This document shows positions 25,537 to 32,041 of a stretch of 32,041 bases of DNA, piece after piece. The position numbers were made by a program, and so were the translations under genes. How positions within the stretch are numbered: the first letter of the stretch is position 1; each line of letters starts with the position of its first letter. This DNA is from Candidatus Ancillula kalotermitis (GTDB lineage: Bacteria; Actinomycetota; Actinomycetes; Actinomycetales; Bifidobacteriaceae): contig JAISRT010000001.1 of assembly GCA_031273495.1 (NCBI GenBank), positions 1 to 32,041 on the forward strand, in the 5' to 3' direction. The notes below the pieces were generated by a model. That model ran no database searches, was not told where the DNA came from, and saw only the letters and a program-made list of their open reading frames with translations.

Positions 25537-27072
25537 CTAACGATACCTTGAGCGCATAGTCCTTCTCCGGCGCATCAGCTTAGTATTAACCCCCGCCTCA
25601 ATTGTGAACGTCACATCTTCGAGATAGTCAAAATGCTCGAGCAGACGCCTACTATAACGCATAATTTGGGGTATTGTCAAAGCGCCCTCAGTGTACAAGT
25701 CCTCATCGATTTGGATAAAGTCACGCATCTCATTGTATGTCGAGTCGAACAAATAGCGCTTCGTTTGCCCTGCACCCGCGGTCCAGTTGTCACTTTGGAA
25801 GCAGTCTGCGAAGAACTTCTCAGTCGAGTTTTGGTAGACGATGTGCACCAGTATTTTCCAGAACTCCCGCCAACTGCCGATCCAAACTGCGTTATCCTGG
25901 AGCCAAACGCCCTCTGGTGTGCGTCCAGTGAAGTTAATCTCATTGTCGAAGTAGTATCTCGTCCCAGACTTGCCCAGTTTCGTCTGTATTTTGCGCACCT
26001 TCGGCTTAGCGTTTTGCGGCTTGTCAGTGTGGGCACCTGATTCCGTCTCACTCCCGTAGATTTTGGCGGCGTCAATCATCAAGTTCCAGAAGTCTTCCTC
26101 AGTCAAATTGGCGTCAAGCACACTAAAATACAGTTTCTTGATGTAGAAGTAGACCTCATCTTTTCGCAACGTCCGCTCTCGCTCAAGTAATTTTCGGTGC
26201 TTCAACTCGCGCATTGCAAACTCGCGCAAGAACTCGTCTAGGGTTGACTTTTCACGGCCACTTTCAAGGGTTTTAGTGCAGAGTTTTATCAACTCTAGCC
26301 AGTATTTTTCGTAGTATTGAGTCTGCTCGTCTAGTGATTTGCTCATCAACAAAAAGTTCCGCACCATATCGCTACTTGAGAGGTTTAAGCCAGTCGCATT
26401 TATCGACTCGAAGACATCTTGAGGGTTCTCGTAGGCCTTATTTTTGTCGAGCTCTATCACCACGAAGTTGACATTTTCAAGCGCACTAAATATCTGTTCA
26501 ATTGTGAAGTGGGAACGGCGAAGATGAGTCTGAAAGGCGCGGAAAGCTTTGGCAACCAGATTGCGAGTGGTCCCCTCGTCAGCGGCATAATATTTCCGGT
26601 ACGCATTAGTGAAGAAGTTCAAATACTTGTCGTCATCATTTTGAAGTTGTAGCCTTAACTTTATCTCGTTGTCACTGATAACCTCCTGCACCAGAAGCTT
26701 AACCATCTGCGCGCGGAACTTTTTCTCACGGGACGCTTCAAGTAGGGCAATGAGCAAAATGTAGAGTGAGGTGAGCCTCTGCTGGCCGTCCACGATTAAG
26801 TACTGCTCATGGCGAAACTTCAACTCTTGCGGTATCAAGACGATAGTCCCGAGAAAGTGCTCCCACTCTTGATCTTCAGCCATCTTCTCGCAGAGCTTCG
26901 TCACGTCTGCGAACAATTGCTCAATTTGTTCACGCTTCCAGGAGTAGGGGCGCTGATAAACGGGCACTAGAAACTGTCGGTCACCATCACCTGGCAACAA
27001 CAGCTCAAGGAAGTTCTTCTGATATGCTCTAATTCTCAGCCACTTTCCACTCCCCTGGTATTCGTTTGTCAT
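25537..27072 (-). CDS. DUF262 (GmrSD-N-like) protein
   Basis: About 511 aa. The N-terminal half is a DUF262/ParB-like domain: 'VPVYQRPYSWKREQIEQLF' followed by 'YLIVDGQQRLTSLYILL', whose DGQQR motif is the NTP-hydrolysing signature of GmrS-type modification-dependent restriction proteins. The C-terminal half is unlike the usual DUF1524 nuclease: I find no H..HI.P/HNH motif, so nuclease activity may be supplied by a partner. The ORF track start (27183) lies deep inside the upstream gene. ATG 27072 (MTNEYQGSGKW) gives a 44-nt overlap with the AAA gene and is preferred, though an even shorter form beginning near 'RIRAYQKNF' would match typical starts. The helicase gene follows after 7 nt. Confidence 0.88.
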   Translation of the reverse strand: MTNEYQGSGKWLRIRAYQKNFLELLLPGDGDRQFLVPVYQRPYSWKREQIEQLFADVTKLCEKMAEDQEWEHFLGTIVLIPQELKFRHEQYLIVDGQQRLTSLYILLIALLEASREKKFRAQMVKLLVQEVISDNEIKLRLQLQNDDDKYLNFFTNAYRKYYAADEGTTRNLVAKAFRAFQTHLRRSHFTIEQIFSALENVNFVVIELDKNKAYENPQDVFESINATGLNLSSSDMVRNFLLMSKSLDEQTQYYEKYWLELIKLCTKTLESGREKSTLDEFLREFAMRELKHRKLLERERTLRKDEVYFYIKKLYFSVLDANLTEEDFWNLMIDAAKIYGSETESGAHTDKPQNAKPKVRKIQTKLGKSGTRYYFDNEINFTGRTPEGVWLQDNAVWIGSWREFWKILVHIVYQNSTEKFFADCFQSDNWTAGAGQTKRYLFDSTYNEMRDFIQIDEDLYTEGALTIPQIMRYSRRLLEHFDYLEDVTFTIEAGVNTKLMRRRRTMRSRYR

Positions 27073-28627
27073 TGTCGAAGACGCAGCCGATTTTGAACAC
27101 TTTTCGCGGGTCGGACTTAAATTGCTCAGTGTAGCCCTGCTCCTCAATCTGCTGCAACGCGTCGTCAGCAGTCCCGTTGCCATCTAATTTGAACTCGAAG
27201 ACGAAGATTGCTCGCTTGGTTTTCATGACAAGGTCAGTGCGCCCCCTAGAATTCTTGACCTCGCTCTCGATATTGCGCCCGAGAAGTGTGAAGAGTAGGA
27301 AGAATATGGTCTGGTAATGTTTCTCCTGCTTGTTGTTCAAGTCGTAGGGAATTGCCGCGTAGAATGACTGAAGTCGAGTGAAAAAGCTGTCGAAGTCCTC
27401 GCTGTCAAGGTCGTAGAGAAATAAGTGGTAGTTGAATGATGCCAAATTCGCCTCGTAACGCACTTCGGCTAGTAAATTCTCGATGAACCCGAACTTGACC
27501 TCCTCGTTGGGGAACCCTAGAAGCAGACTGCCGTAGTCGTCAACACCTTTAATTGTCAGGTACCCCGTCTGATACAGTAATGCAATTGGGACATCTTGCC
27601 CGATCCGATACAGGTCAATATCATCGGGCATAAGTGGTATTAGTTTCTCGAAGTTCCCGAAGTCATACTGCCGCTCGCGCAACTCTTCCACAAGGAATGT
27701 CGGCGTTCCAGTCTCGTACCAGTAGTTTCTGTACATGTGACTGCTAAAAGTGTTGATAGTGCTGAACGGGTTGTAAACACTCACGCTCAAGTCCTCGGAG
27801 AAGTGGTAGCCGTTATAATGCTTCCTCAACTTTTCTAGTGCCTCTTCTTCGGTCTGCTTATTATACTCGGCGAGCAGTTTAATCTCGGGCTTGAAGTTCT
27901 CCTCGAGTTCTTCTTGCATAATGCCACAGATTCCCGCATATTTCGGCAACATCGAGATGTCACGGAGCTGGTTTAGATCGCTAAAAATTGACACTTTGCT
28001 GAATTTGGACACGCCAGTCAAGATTGCGAACCTGATGTAGGCATCTGAACTCTTGAGGACGACGTAGAAACTCTTCAGGAGCATTAACATATCGATGTTA
28101 TCAGTCTTCGCCTCCACTTTACCCAGGAGTGGCTTATCATATTCGTCGATGAGCACAACCACCTGCTGCCCTGTCTGCTCGTATGCCCTGCGGATGAGCC
28201 CCTCAAGACGAGTTCCGTATGCACTTTCAGCATTATCACTGCCGTAAATCTTCTCGTATCCTGAAAGTATAGTGTCAAGGCGGCCTTCAAGTGCCGAAAT
28301 CCCCTCGAAATACTGGCCAACGTTGAAGTCAAAGTGCAGAACAGGGTGCTTGACCCACTCGGACTCCAATTTCTCAATCTCGAGCCCCGCGAACAGGTCT
28401 TTATTCCCCTCGAAATACTCGCGCAGAGTGCTGATTAACAAGGATTTACCGAAACGTCGGGGGCGCGCCAAGAAGTTGAACCTGGCGTCATCATTCGCCA
28501 AAGCATACACAAGCGCAGTCTTGTCCACATAGACATTTTCACGCCTCCTGATCACGGAAAAAGTCTGAATGCCCAGCGGCATCCTACGCTTTATTGTCCC
28601 GTCCGAAGTGTTGATACTGTTGGTCAT
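27029..28627 (-). CDS. AAA-ATPase-like / PD-(D/E)XK nuclease protein (DUF1703 type)
   Basis: 532 aa. The N-terminal AAA-ATPase-like domain has the family opening 'PLGIQTFSVIRR...YVDKT', the P-loop 'RPRRFGKSLLISTL' (about 57-70) and Walker B 'VVLIDEYDKPLL' (about 156). The C-terminal domain carries the nuclease pattern 'GRTDLVMKTKRAIFVFEFKL' (D...ExK, about 465-485). Such proteins are frequent and often multicopy in gut symbionts, and their function is largely unknown. The ATG at 28627 sits 6 nt after a TGCTATACT element, with GGAGGT in between. It is the first gene of the three-gene cassette and overlaps the DUF262 frame. Whether it is a partner or an independent selfish gene cannot be told from sequence. 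Confidence 0.9.
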   Translation of the reverse strand: MTNSINTSDGTIKRRMPLGIQTFSVIRRRENVYVDKTALVYALANDDARFNFLARPRRFGKSLLISTLREYFEGNKDLFAGLEIEKLESEWVKHPVLHFDFNVGQYFEGISALEGRLDTILSGYEKIYGSDNAESAYGTRLEGLIRRAYEQTGQQVVVLIDEYDKPLLGKVEAKTDNIDMLMLLKSFYVVLKSSDAYIRFAILTGVSKFSKVSIFSDLNQLRDISMLPKYAGICGIMQEELEENFKPEIKLLAEYNKQTEEEALEKLRKHYNGYHFSEDLSVSVYNPFSTINTFSSHMYRNYWYETGTPTFLVEELRERQYDFGNFEKLIPLMPDDIDLYRIGQDVPIALLYQTGYLTIKGVDDYGSLLLGFPNEEVKFGFIENLLAEVRYEANLASFNYHLFLYDLDSEDFDSFFTRLQSFYAAIPYDLNNKQEKHYQTIFFLLFTLLGRNIESEVKNSRGRTDLVMKTKRAIFVFEFKLDGNGTADDALQQIEEQGYTEQFKSDPRKVFKIGCVFDNDKRIPGEWKVAEN

Positions 28628-28633
28628 ACCTCC

Positions 28634-28642
28634 AGTATAGCA
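28634..28642 (-). promoter_or_regulatory. Extended -10 promoter of the three-gene cassette (leaderless)
   Basis: TGC-TATACT-GGAGGT-ATG on the minus strand. The GGAGGT looks like a Shine-Dalgarno, but it would lie upstream of the expected RNA start. Upstream DNA is repeat cluster D and offers no -35 box. Confidence 0.55.
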
Positions 28643-28644
28643 TA

Positions 28645-28965
28645 ACCCCGTGTCACCCTTGGGCGGCGGTGTCCGTCCCGTGTCACCCTTGGGCTTGTCC
28701 CGAGGGTCCAGGGGGGGTCAGTGTGCACTGGATCCTCGGCATAAAGCCAAGGATGACAATAATGCAAAGCCAAGGATGACAATAATGCAAAGCCAAGGAT
28801 GACATGAGGGCGCGGTGCGTTTGTGTCACCCTTGGGCGGCGGTGTCCGTCCCGTGTCACCCTTGGGCTTGTCCCGAGGGTCCAGGGAGGTCAGTGCGTTT
28901 GTGTCACCCCTCGGCATAAAGCCAAGGGCAGGCGCGGGCTTGTCCCGAGGGTCCAGTGAGGCAGG
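28645..28965. repeat. Dispersed palindromic repeat cluster D with internal duplication
   Basis: The densest cluster. A segment of about 65-70 nt (GTGTCACCCTTGGGCGGCGG... to ...GAGGGTCCAGGG) occurs twice, near 28650 and 28823. Between the copies are a GGATCCTCGGCATAAAGCC hairpin and a 23-nt tandem array (CAAAGCCAAGGATGACAATAATG). A CCCCTCGGCATAAAGCCAAGGG unit and a CTTGTCCCGAGGGTCCA unit follow on the right and form the 3' end of the next gene. Cluster A carries the same CCAAGGGCAGGCGCGGGCTTGTCC join as here, so composite units are being copied between loci. Confidence 0.88.
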
Positions 28966-29653
28966 GTACCACCTCCGGTCGGGCTTTCTTCGCGAACTCG
29001 ATGATGAACATGAGGAGGACCGCGACTAAGATGAAGATCACCGCCCAGAAGAGTTGTGGTGCAATTGCATCATTAACGAACGCCTCAACAATGCTTTTGA
29101 GTGCCTGATTTTGCTCCGGCTCTAAATAGTTGCCGACAACATGGTCAGAATACGTCCTGAACCCGTCGAAGAACTTGAAGAAGACTGCGGGAACCAGTAG
29201 CACGAGCCCCGAGGCGAGCGTAACGTTCTGGATAAGTCGCATCATCCGCACCTTTGACCCCCAGGAGATGTGAATGAGCAAGAATGTGAGCAGTAACACG
29301 GCAATAATCAGCACCTCGTTAAGAAGGTTGAGCTCCTGGACCTCGTCTTGTATTGTCAGCACAAAGCCTATTAACTCGGACGGTAAGCGTTCCTGGGCGA
29401 TAAGGCGATCGTAGGAATCGGGGTCATTATACAGTTCCCAGACGGCGTCATTAACCATCTCTTCGCAGTGCTCAATCTCGACAGTTTCACAATAATGCGC
29501 ACTCTCAATCAGGTAAACCGTGTGGTCAAGCGATGTTGTGGTCGAAATCAGTGAACTCGAAAATATCAGCATCGGTATGCAAATTGTCAGCGCGATAGCA
29601 ATGAGGAACTGGGAAACGCGGGGGTCTGGCTGCTTGGCCTCAATATACTCCAT
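28904..29653 (-). CDS. Membrane protein with repeat-derived C-terminus, unknown
   Basis: About 249 aa with four hydrophobic segments (about 16-36, 115-133, 148-168 and 207-230) and an extracytoplasmic loop containing two cysteines (YCETVEIEHCEE). I do not recognise the family. The ATG at 29653 follows the glycosyltransferase stop by 1 nt (TAG-A-ATG), so the two are coupled and probably work together at the membrane. The last 18 residues (LTGPSGQARACPWLYAEG) are encoded by palindromic repeat cluster D, so the original stop has been lost or replaced. The ORF track's start at 29701 would overlap the upstream gene by 47 nt and is less likely. Confidence 0.78.
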   Translation of the reverse strand: MEYIEAKQPDPRVSQFLIAIALTICIPMLIFSSSLISTTTSLDHTVYLIESAHYCETVEIEHCEEMVNDAVWELYNDPDSYDRLIAQERLPSELIGFVLTIQDEVQELNLLNEVLIIAVLLLTFLLIHISWGSKVRMMRLIQNVTLASGLVLLVPAVFFKFFDGFRTYSDHVVGNYLEPEQNQALKSIVEAFVNDAIAPQLFWAVIFILVAVLLMFIIEFAKKARPEVVPCLTGPSGQARACPWLYAEG

Positions 29654-29654
29654 T

Positions 29655-31868
29655 CTAGCCACCTGCCCTTCCTGCCGTGACGAAATAGTAGTTCGGGTCA
29701 CCGGGCATTGGACTTTTCGCGAACATCACTAGAGTGTCCCATGAGCGCGCATTGTCAACAATAGACTTAATGTCGGTCGCGGCACCAACGTCAAGCACAG
29801 TATACGTGAATTTCGCAGTGTTCGTCGCGATTTCAACCGCGTCACCCTTCTTGAGTTGGTTAAGCTTTATGAACTTCGTGGGGTCATCAGTACTAATCAC
29901 TGTCGCGTCAGGCTCACCAGGGTCAGCGGAGTTCTGCACAATATAAGCAGTGGACGCCTTCTTATACATTAACGGCTCCTCAATATCAATACTCGGGAAT
30001 TTGATAGCACCGATAATATGCCCTGGGATGTATTTCTGCGTCTCCTCAGGCGGTTTCTCGGCATCTGGTGCACTTGAATCAATATAATTGCGCAGGTTAA
30101 AGCTCTCCATCACGTCATCGAGCACACGGTCAGACTGCAAATGTGGGAAAATGTCATTGTGAATCTTGCTCTCGAGATAACGTGAACCGAAACTATACAC
30201 TGACACACTTGCGAGCGCCGCGATTAGCAGTGGTGAAACGACATAGCGCACAATACGCAGCCCCCGTTTGTGATTCGCCTCCCAACTTTGCAATGTCGAC
30301 AACTTCTCCGCGGGTTTATTGCTCAGTAACATCAGTTTGAAGCCCATTAAGCTCGGGAAAACAATGAGGAACACCGGCAGAATGCTCTTGTCAAGCACTG
30401 TGGAAATGACTATCAGGGTGACTGCGAAAACAATCTCTTGACGCGTGGACCAGATCGCCGCCCAGAGCGAAACGTGGTGGGATTCCTTCGGCGTGACGAT
30501 GAACTTGGCTTTGCGCCCCAGTAGTGAAAAGAAGGACGCCTTGAGCGAAATGTAGAACATCGAACCGTAGAGCAAGAAGACGTAGAACAGGTAGTACAGA
30601 ATTGGCATCGGACGCATCCAGCGGCTGTGGAAAATCGCGTCGTTGACCATCGGTGCGCAGAGGAATATTATCGTCGGAATCAACATCCACACCGGGTAGT
30701 GCAGAGAGTAGCCGTCCGCGGGGTAAATGATCACGTTCATAATCACATACAGGAAGAAGAATGTTGTCAGTGGTAGTGAATACGTGAAGAGCACAATGTC
30801 AAGCTTCTCGAACCAACTCATCCGCGACTTGATGATCTTGCCAGTGTAAGTCTTGATGAATTCCATATTGCCCTGAGTCCACTTCGAATGCCGCTTTTTG
30901 AACGCCTCATAGTCCACCGGATACTGCTCCTCACACTCGATTGACTCCGCGAACCCCACGAAATAGCCCTGCTCACGCGCCTCGATTGAGAAGCACAAAT
31001 CTTCTGCCACAGTATGCGGGAAGCGACCAACCGCCTCATAACACGCTCTCGAAATCATAGCACCGTGCCCTAGCAGGCTGAGGAACCCGGAATCAGTCTT
31101 GATGCTCTGGTATACTGGCCAGTGCGAATCCACACCTTTGGCGAACATTGACATAAAGCGGTTCTCATTACGGGTGGCGATGTGATTGCACTGCAAAATC
31201 CCGAGGTTGTCATAGTGCTCGAAGTATTTTAGGCAGTTCGTCACGAAGTCATGCGGCAAAATCTCGTCCGAGTCGATAATTGCGAAATAGTCGTAGTCGG
31301 TGCGGTGTTGCAAGTAATTGTTCAAGTTCCCGGCCTTGAAACCACTGCGATCCTTGCGCCGGTAGACCTCAAGATTATGCTCAAGAGCGAAGGCGTCGAC
31401 GCGCGCTAAATACTCCGGGTCAGAACTATCGTCTAGTATCACAGTCTTCACATTCTCATAGTCCTGCACCATTGAACGCGACAGGGAGTCCTCAATAATG
31501 TCATCGCATGTTGTGTAAACTAGGACGACGCGCTTACCTTGTGGGGTTGGGGTGTTCATAATCAACTGCTCCGTGGAACTTATTTTGCGCCGACGGTTGA
31601 GCCAGTAATTGAACACGTAGAGAATGTCCTTAATGCCGTTGAGCCAGAAATACGAGATGAACAGTGCGTTGAAAACTAGCAGGACATCCAACCATAACTG
31701 GTGCTCCTCATAGTCGGCATCAAACACTTCAGCGACGAACGGCACGAATGTGAACCCGATTAGCACTGCCCAGAGAATGACCAATATCACATAAAAGCGG
31801 GGGTCCTTGCGGATCCTCGCACCTCCAGGCACGAACTGTCTGTCGAATTCTTGCGGTGCCATTGTCAT
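29655..31868 (-). CDS. GT2 cellulose-synthase-like glycosyltransferase with sortase-fold domain
   Basis: 737-aa membrane polymerase. Two transmembrane helices (about 24-48, 58-80) precede a GT2 domain (about 105-330) with 'VVLVYTTCDD', 'LDDSSDPE', DxD-type 'IIDSDE' (about 198), 'TVAEDLCFS' (catalytic TED-like, about 287) and 'KRHSKWTQG' in place of QxxRW (both Q and R replaced). Five or more further helices follow (about 355-585). After the last one, residues about 615-735 match a sortase barrel ('IGAIKFPSIDIEEPL', 'LNQLKKGDAVEIATNTAKF', 'DTLVMFAKSP'), but the catalytic His and Cys positions hold other residues. It probably exports or assembles a surface polysaccharide; the substrate is unknown. 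It heads a two-gene unit with the next membrane protein. Confidence 0.9.
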   Translation of the reverse strand: MTMAPQEFDRQFVPGGARIRKDPRFYVILVILWAVLIGFTFVPFVAEVFDADYEEHQLWLDVLLVFNALFISYFWLNGIKDILYVFNYWLNRRRKISSTEQLIMNTPTPQGKRVVLVYTTCDDIIEDSLSRSMVQDYENVKTVILDDSSDPEYLARVDAFALEHNLEVYRRKDRSGFKAGNLNNYLQHRTDYDYFAIIDSDEILPHDFVTNCLKYFEHYDNLGILQCNHIATRNENRFMSMFAKGVDSHWPVYQSIKTDSGFLSLLGHGAMISRACYEAVGRFPHTVAEDLCFSIEAREQGYFVGFAESIECEEQYPVDYEAFKKRHSKWTQGNMEFIKTYTGKIIKSRMSWFEKLDIVLFTYSLPLTTFFFLYVIMNVIIYPADGYSLHYPVWMLIPTIIFLCAPMVNDAIFHSRWMRPMPILYYLFYVFLLYGSMFYISLKASFFSLLGRKAKFIVTPKESHHVSLWAAIWSTRQEIVFAVTLIVISTVLDKSILPVFLIVFPSLMGFKLMLLSNKPAEKLSTLQSWEANHKRGLRIVRYVVSPLLIAALASVSVYSFGSRYLESKIHNDIFPHLQSDRVLDDVMESFNLRNYIDSSAPDAEKPPEETQKYIPGHIIGAIKFPSIDIEEPLMYKKASTAYIVQNSADPGEPDATVISTDDPTKFIKLNQLKKGDAVEIATNTAKFTYTVLDVGAATDIKSIVDNARSWDTLVMFAKSPMPGDPNYYFVTAGRAGG

Positions 31869-31876
31869 ACCTCTTG

Positions 31877-31906
31877 ATTATAGCACACTGCGCCACGCTT
31901 TGTTAA
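31877..31906 (-). promoter_or_regulatory. Promoter of the glycosyltransferase unit
   Basis: Minus strand: -35 TTAACA, 18-nt spacer, extended -10 TGCTATAAT, then 8 nt (CAAGAGGT) to the ATG. The RNA start would fall within 1-2 nt of the ATG, so this is another leaderless or nearly leaderless gene. Confidence 0.7.
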
Positions 31907-31988
31907 ATTTGGTGGGCGGTGGCCCGAGTTTGACACTTCGTTTTAGACCGATTTCACAAAAACTCCTTATTTTCTCGGCGTTAAATGC

Positions 31989-32016
31989 TTAACTTTCGCA
32001 AAAATTATGCTATAAT
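31989..32016 (+). promoter_or_regulatory. Divergent promoter reading out of the window
   Basis: TTAACT, 16-nt spacer, then TGC-TATAAT on the plus strand, followed by AT-rich DNA. A frame opening 5 nt downstream stops after four codons, so the gene served must start beyond the window edge. Confidence 0.55.
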
Positions 32017-32041
32017 ATATAATGTATACAATATAAACGAA

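Noticed and set aside
25677-26075. 132-aa minus-strand frame inside the DUF262 gene as a possible frameshifted domain
   Set aside because: The DUF262 frame is continuous and carries all motifs; the alternative frame is Ser/Thr/Arg-rich shadow sequence.
28624-28917. 97-aa minus-strand ORF upstream of the AAA gene
   Set aside because: Entirely within repeat cluster D; peptide repeats mirror the DNA repeats and its end overlaps the promoter of the AAA gene.
32022-32036. Leaderless gene starting 5 nt after the plus-strand TATAAT at the right edge
   Set aside because: The ATG frame stops after four codons, so the promoter must serve a gene further right, outside the window.

Overview
The window looks like chromosome from a bifidobacterium-related actinobacterium, possibly a host-associated or endosymbiotic lineage. 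The main evidence is a full-length bifid-shunt phosphoketolase that is Bifidobacterium-like down to its C-terminal 'GDNE', together with actinobacterial-type MurA, LeuB/IlvC, TilS and class A PBP, and many apparently leaderless genes. Base composition is only moderately GC-rich, and the intergenic regions are full of dispersed palindromic repeats. I cannot name the species. An endosymbiont such as the 'Candidatus Ancillula' relatives of Bifidobacteriales is a guess that fits the gene set and repeats but is not shown.

Layout. (1) 1-3.0 kb: a transposase start cut by the window edge, then an RNA m5U methyltransferase translationally coupled to a CPA1 Na+/H+ antiporter. (2) 3.0-6.0 kb: a hairpin element, palindromic repeat cluster A, a strong terminator and phosphoketolase xfp. 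(3) 6.1-9.7 kb: one minus-strand unit that starts with tRNA(CAU) and tRNA-Arg(TCT), each with a decayed tRNA fragment beside it, and continues into murA-plsC-gpsA (cell wall and phospholipid precursors). (4) 9.7-11.9 kb: the membrane pyrophosphatase hppA. (5) 11.9-14.6 kb: a second tRNA-headed unit, tRNA-Ala(TGC) - small membrane protein - ilvC - leuB - small charged ORF (branched-chain amino acid synthesis). (6) 14.6-16.5 kb: divergent tilS, repeat cluster B, structured non-coding DNA and a small ferredoxin. (7) 16.6-22.2 kb: smc with a shortened hinge and a class A penicillin-binding protein. (8) 22.2-29.0 kb: a three-gene cassette (AAA/PD-(D/E)XK protein, DUF262 protein, PLD-like/SNF2 helicase) bracketed by repeat clusters C and D; this is the best candidate for an undescribed, defence-like system. 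(9) 28.9-31.9 kb: a membrane protein whose C-terminus runs into the repeat, and a GT2 cellulose-synthase-like glycosyltransferase carrying an apparently dead sortase-fold domain.

Transcription signals share one style: an extended -10 (TGCTATACT), often with a -35 of TTAACA/C/T. In at least three genes the -10 hexamer ends exactly 6 nt before the start codon, implying leaderless mRNAs. By the same rule tilS would start at an ATT codon. In the two tRNA-headed operons the first reading frame begins 1-4 nt after the tRNA 3' end, so tRNA 3' processing itself could create leaderless mRNAs. All coordinates and motifs were read by eye. No database search or alignment was run.
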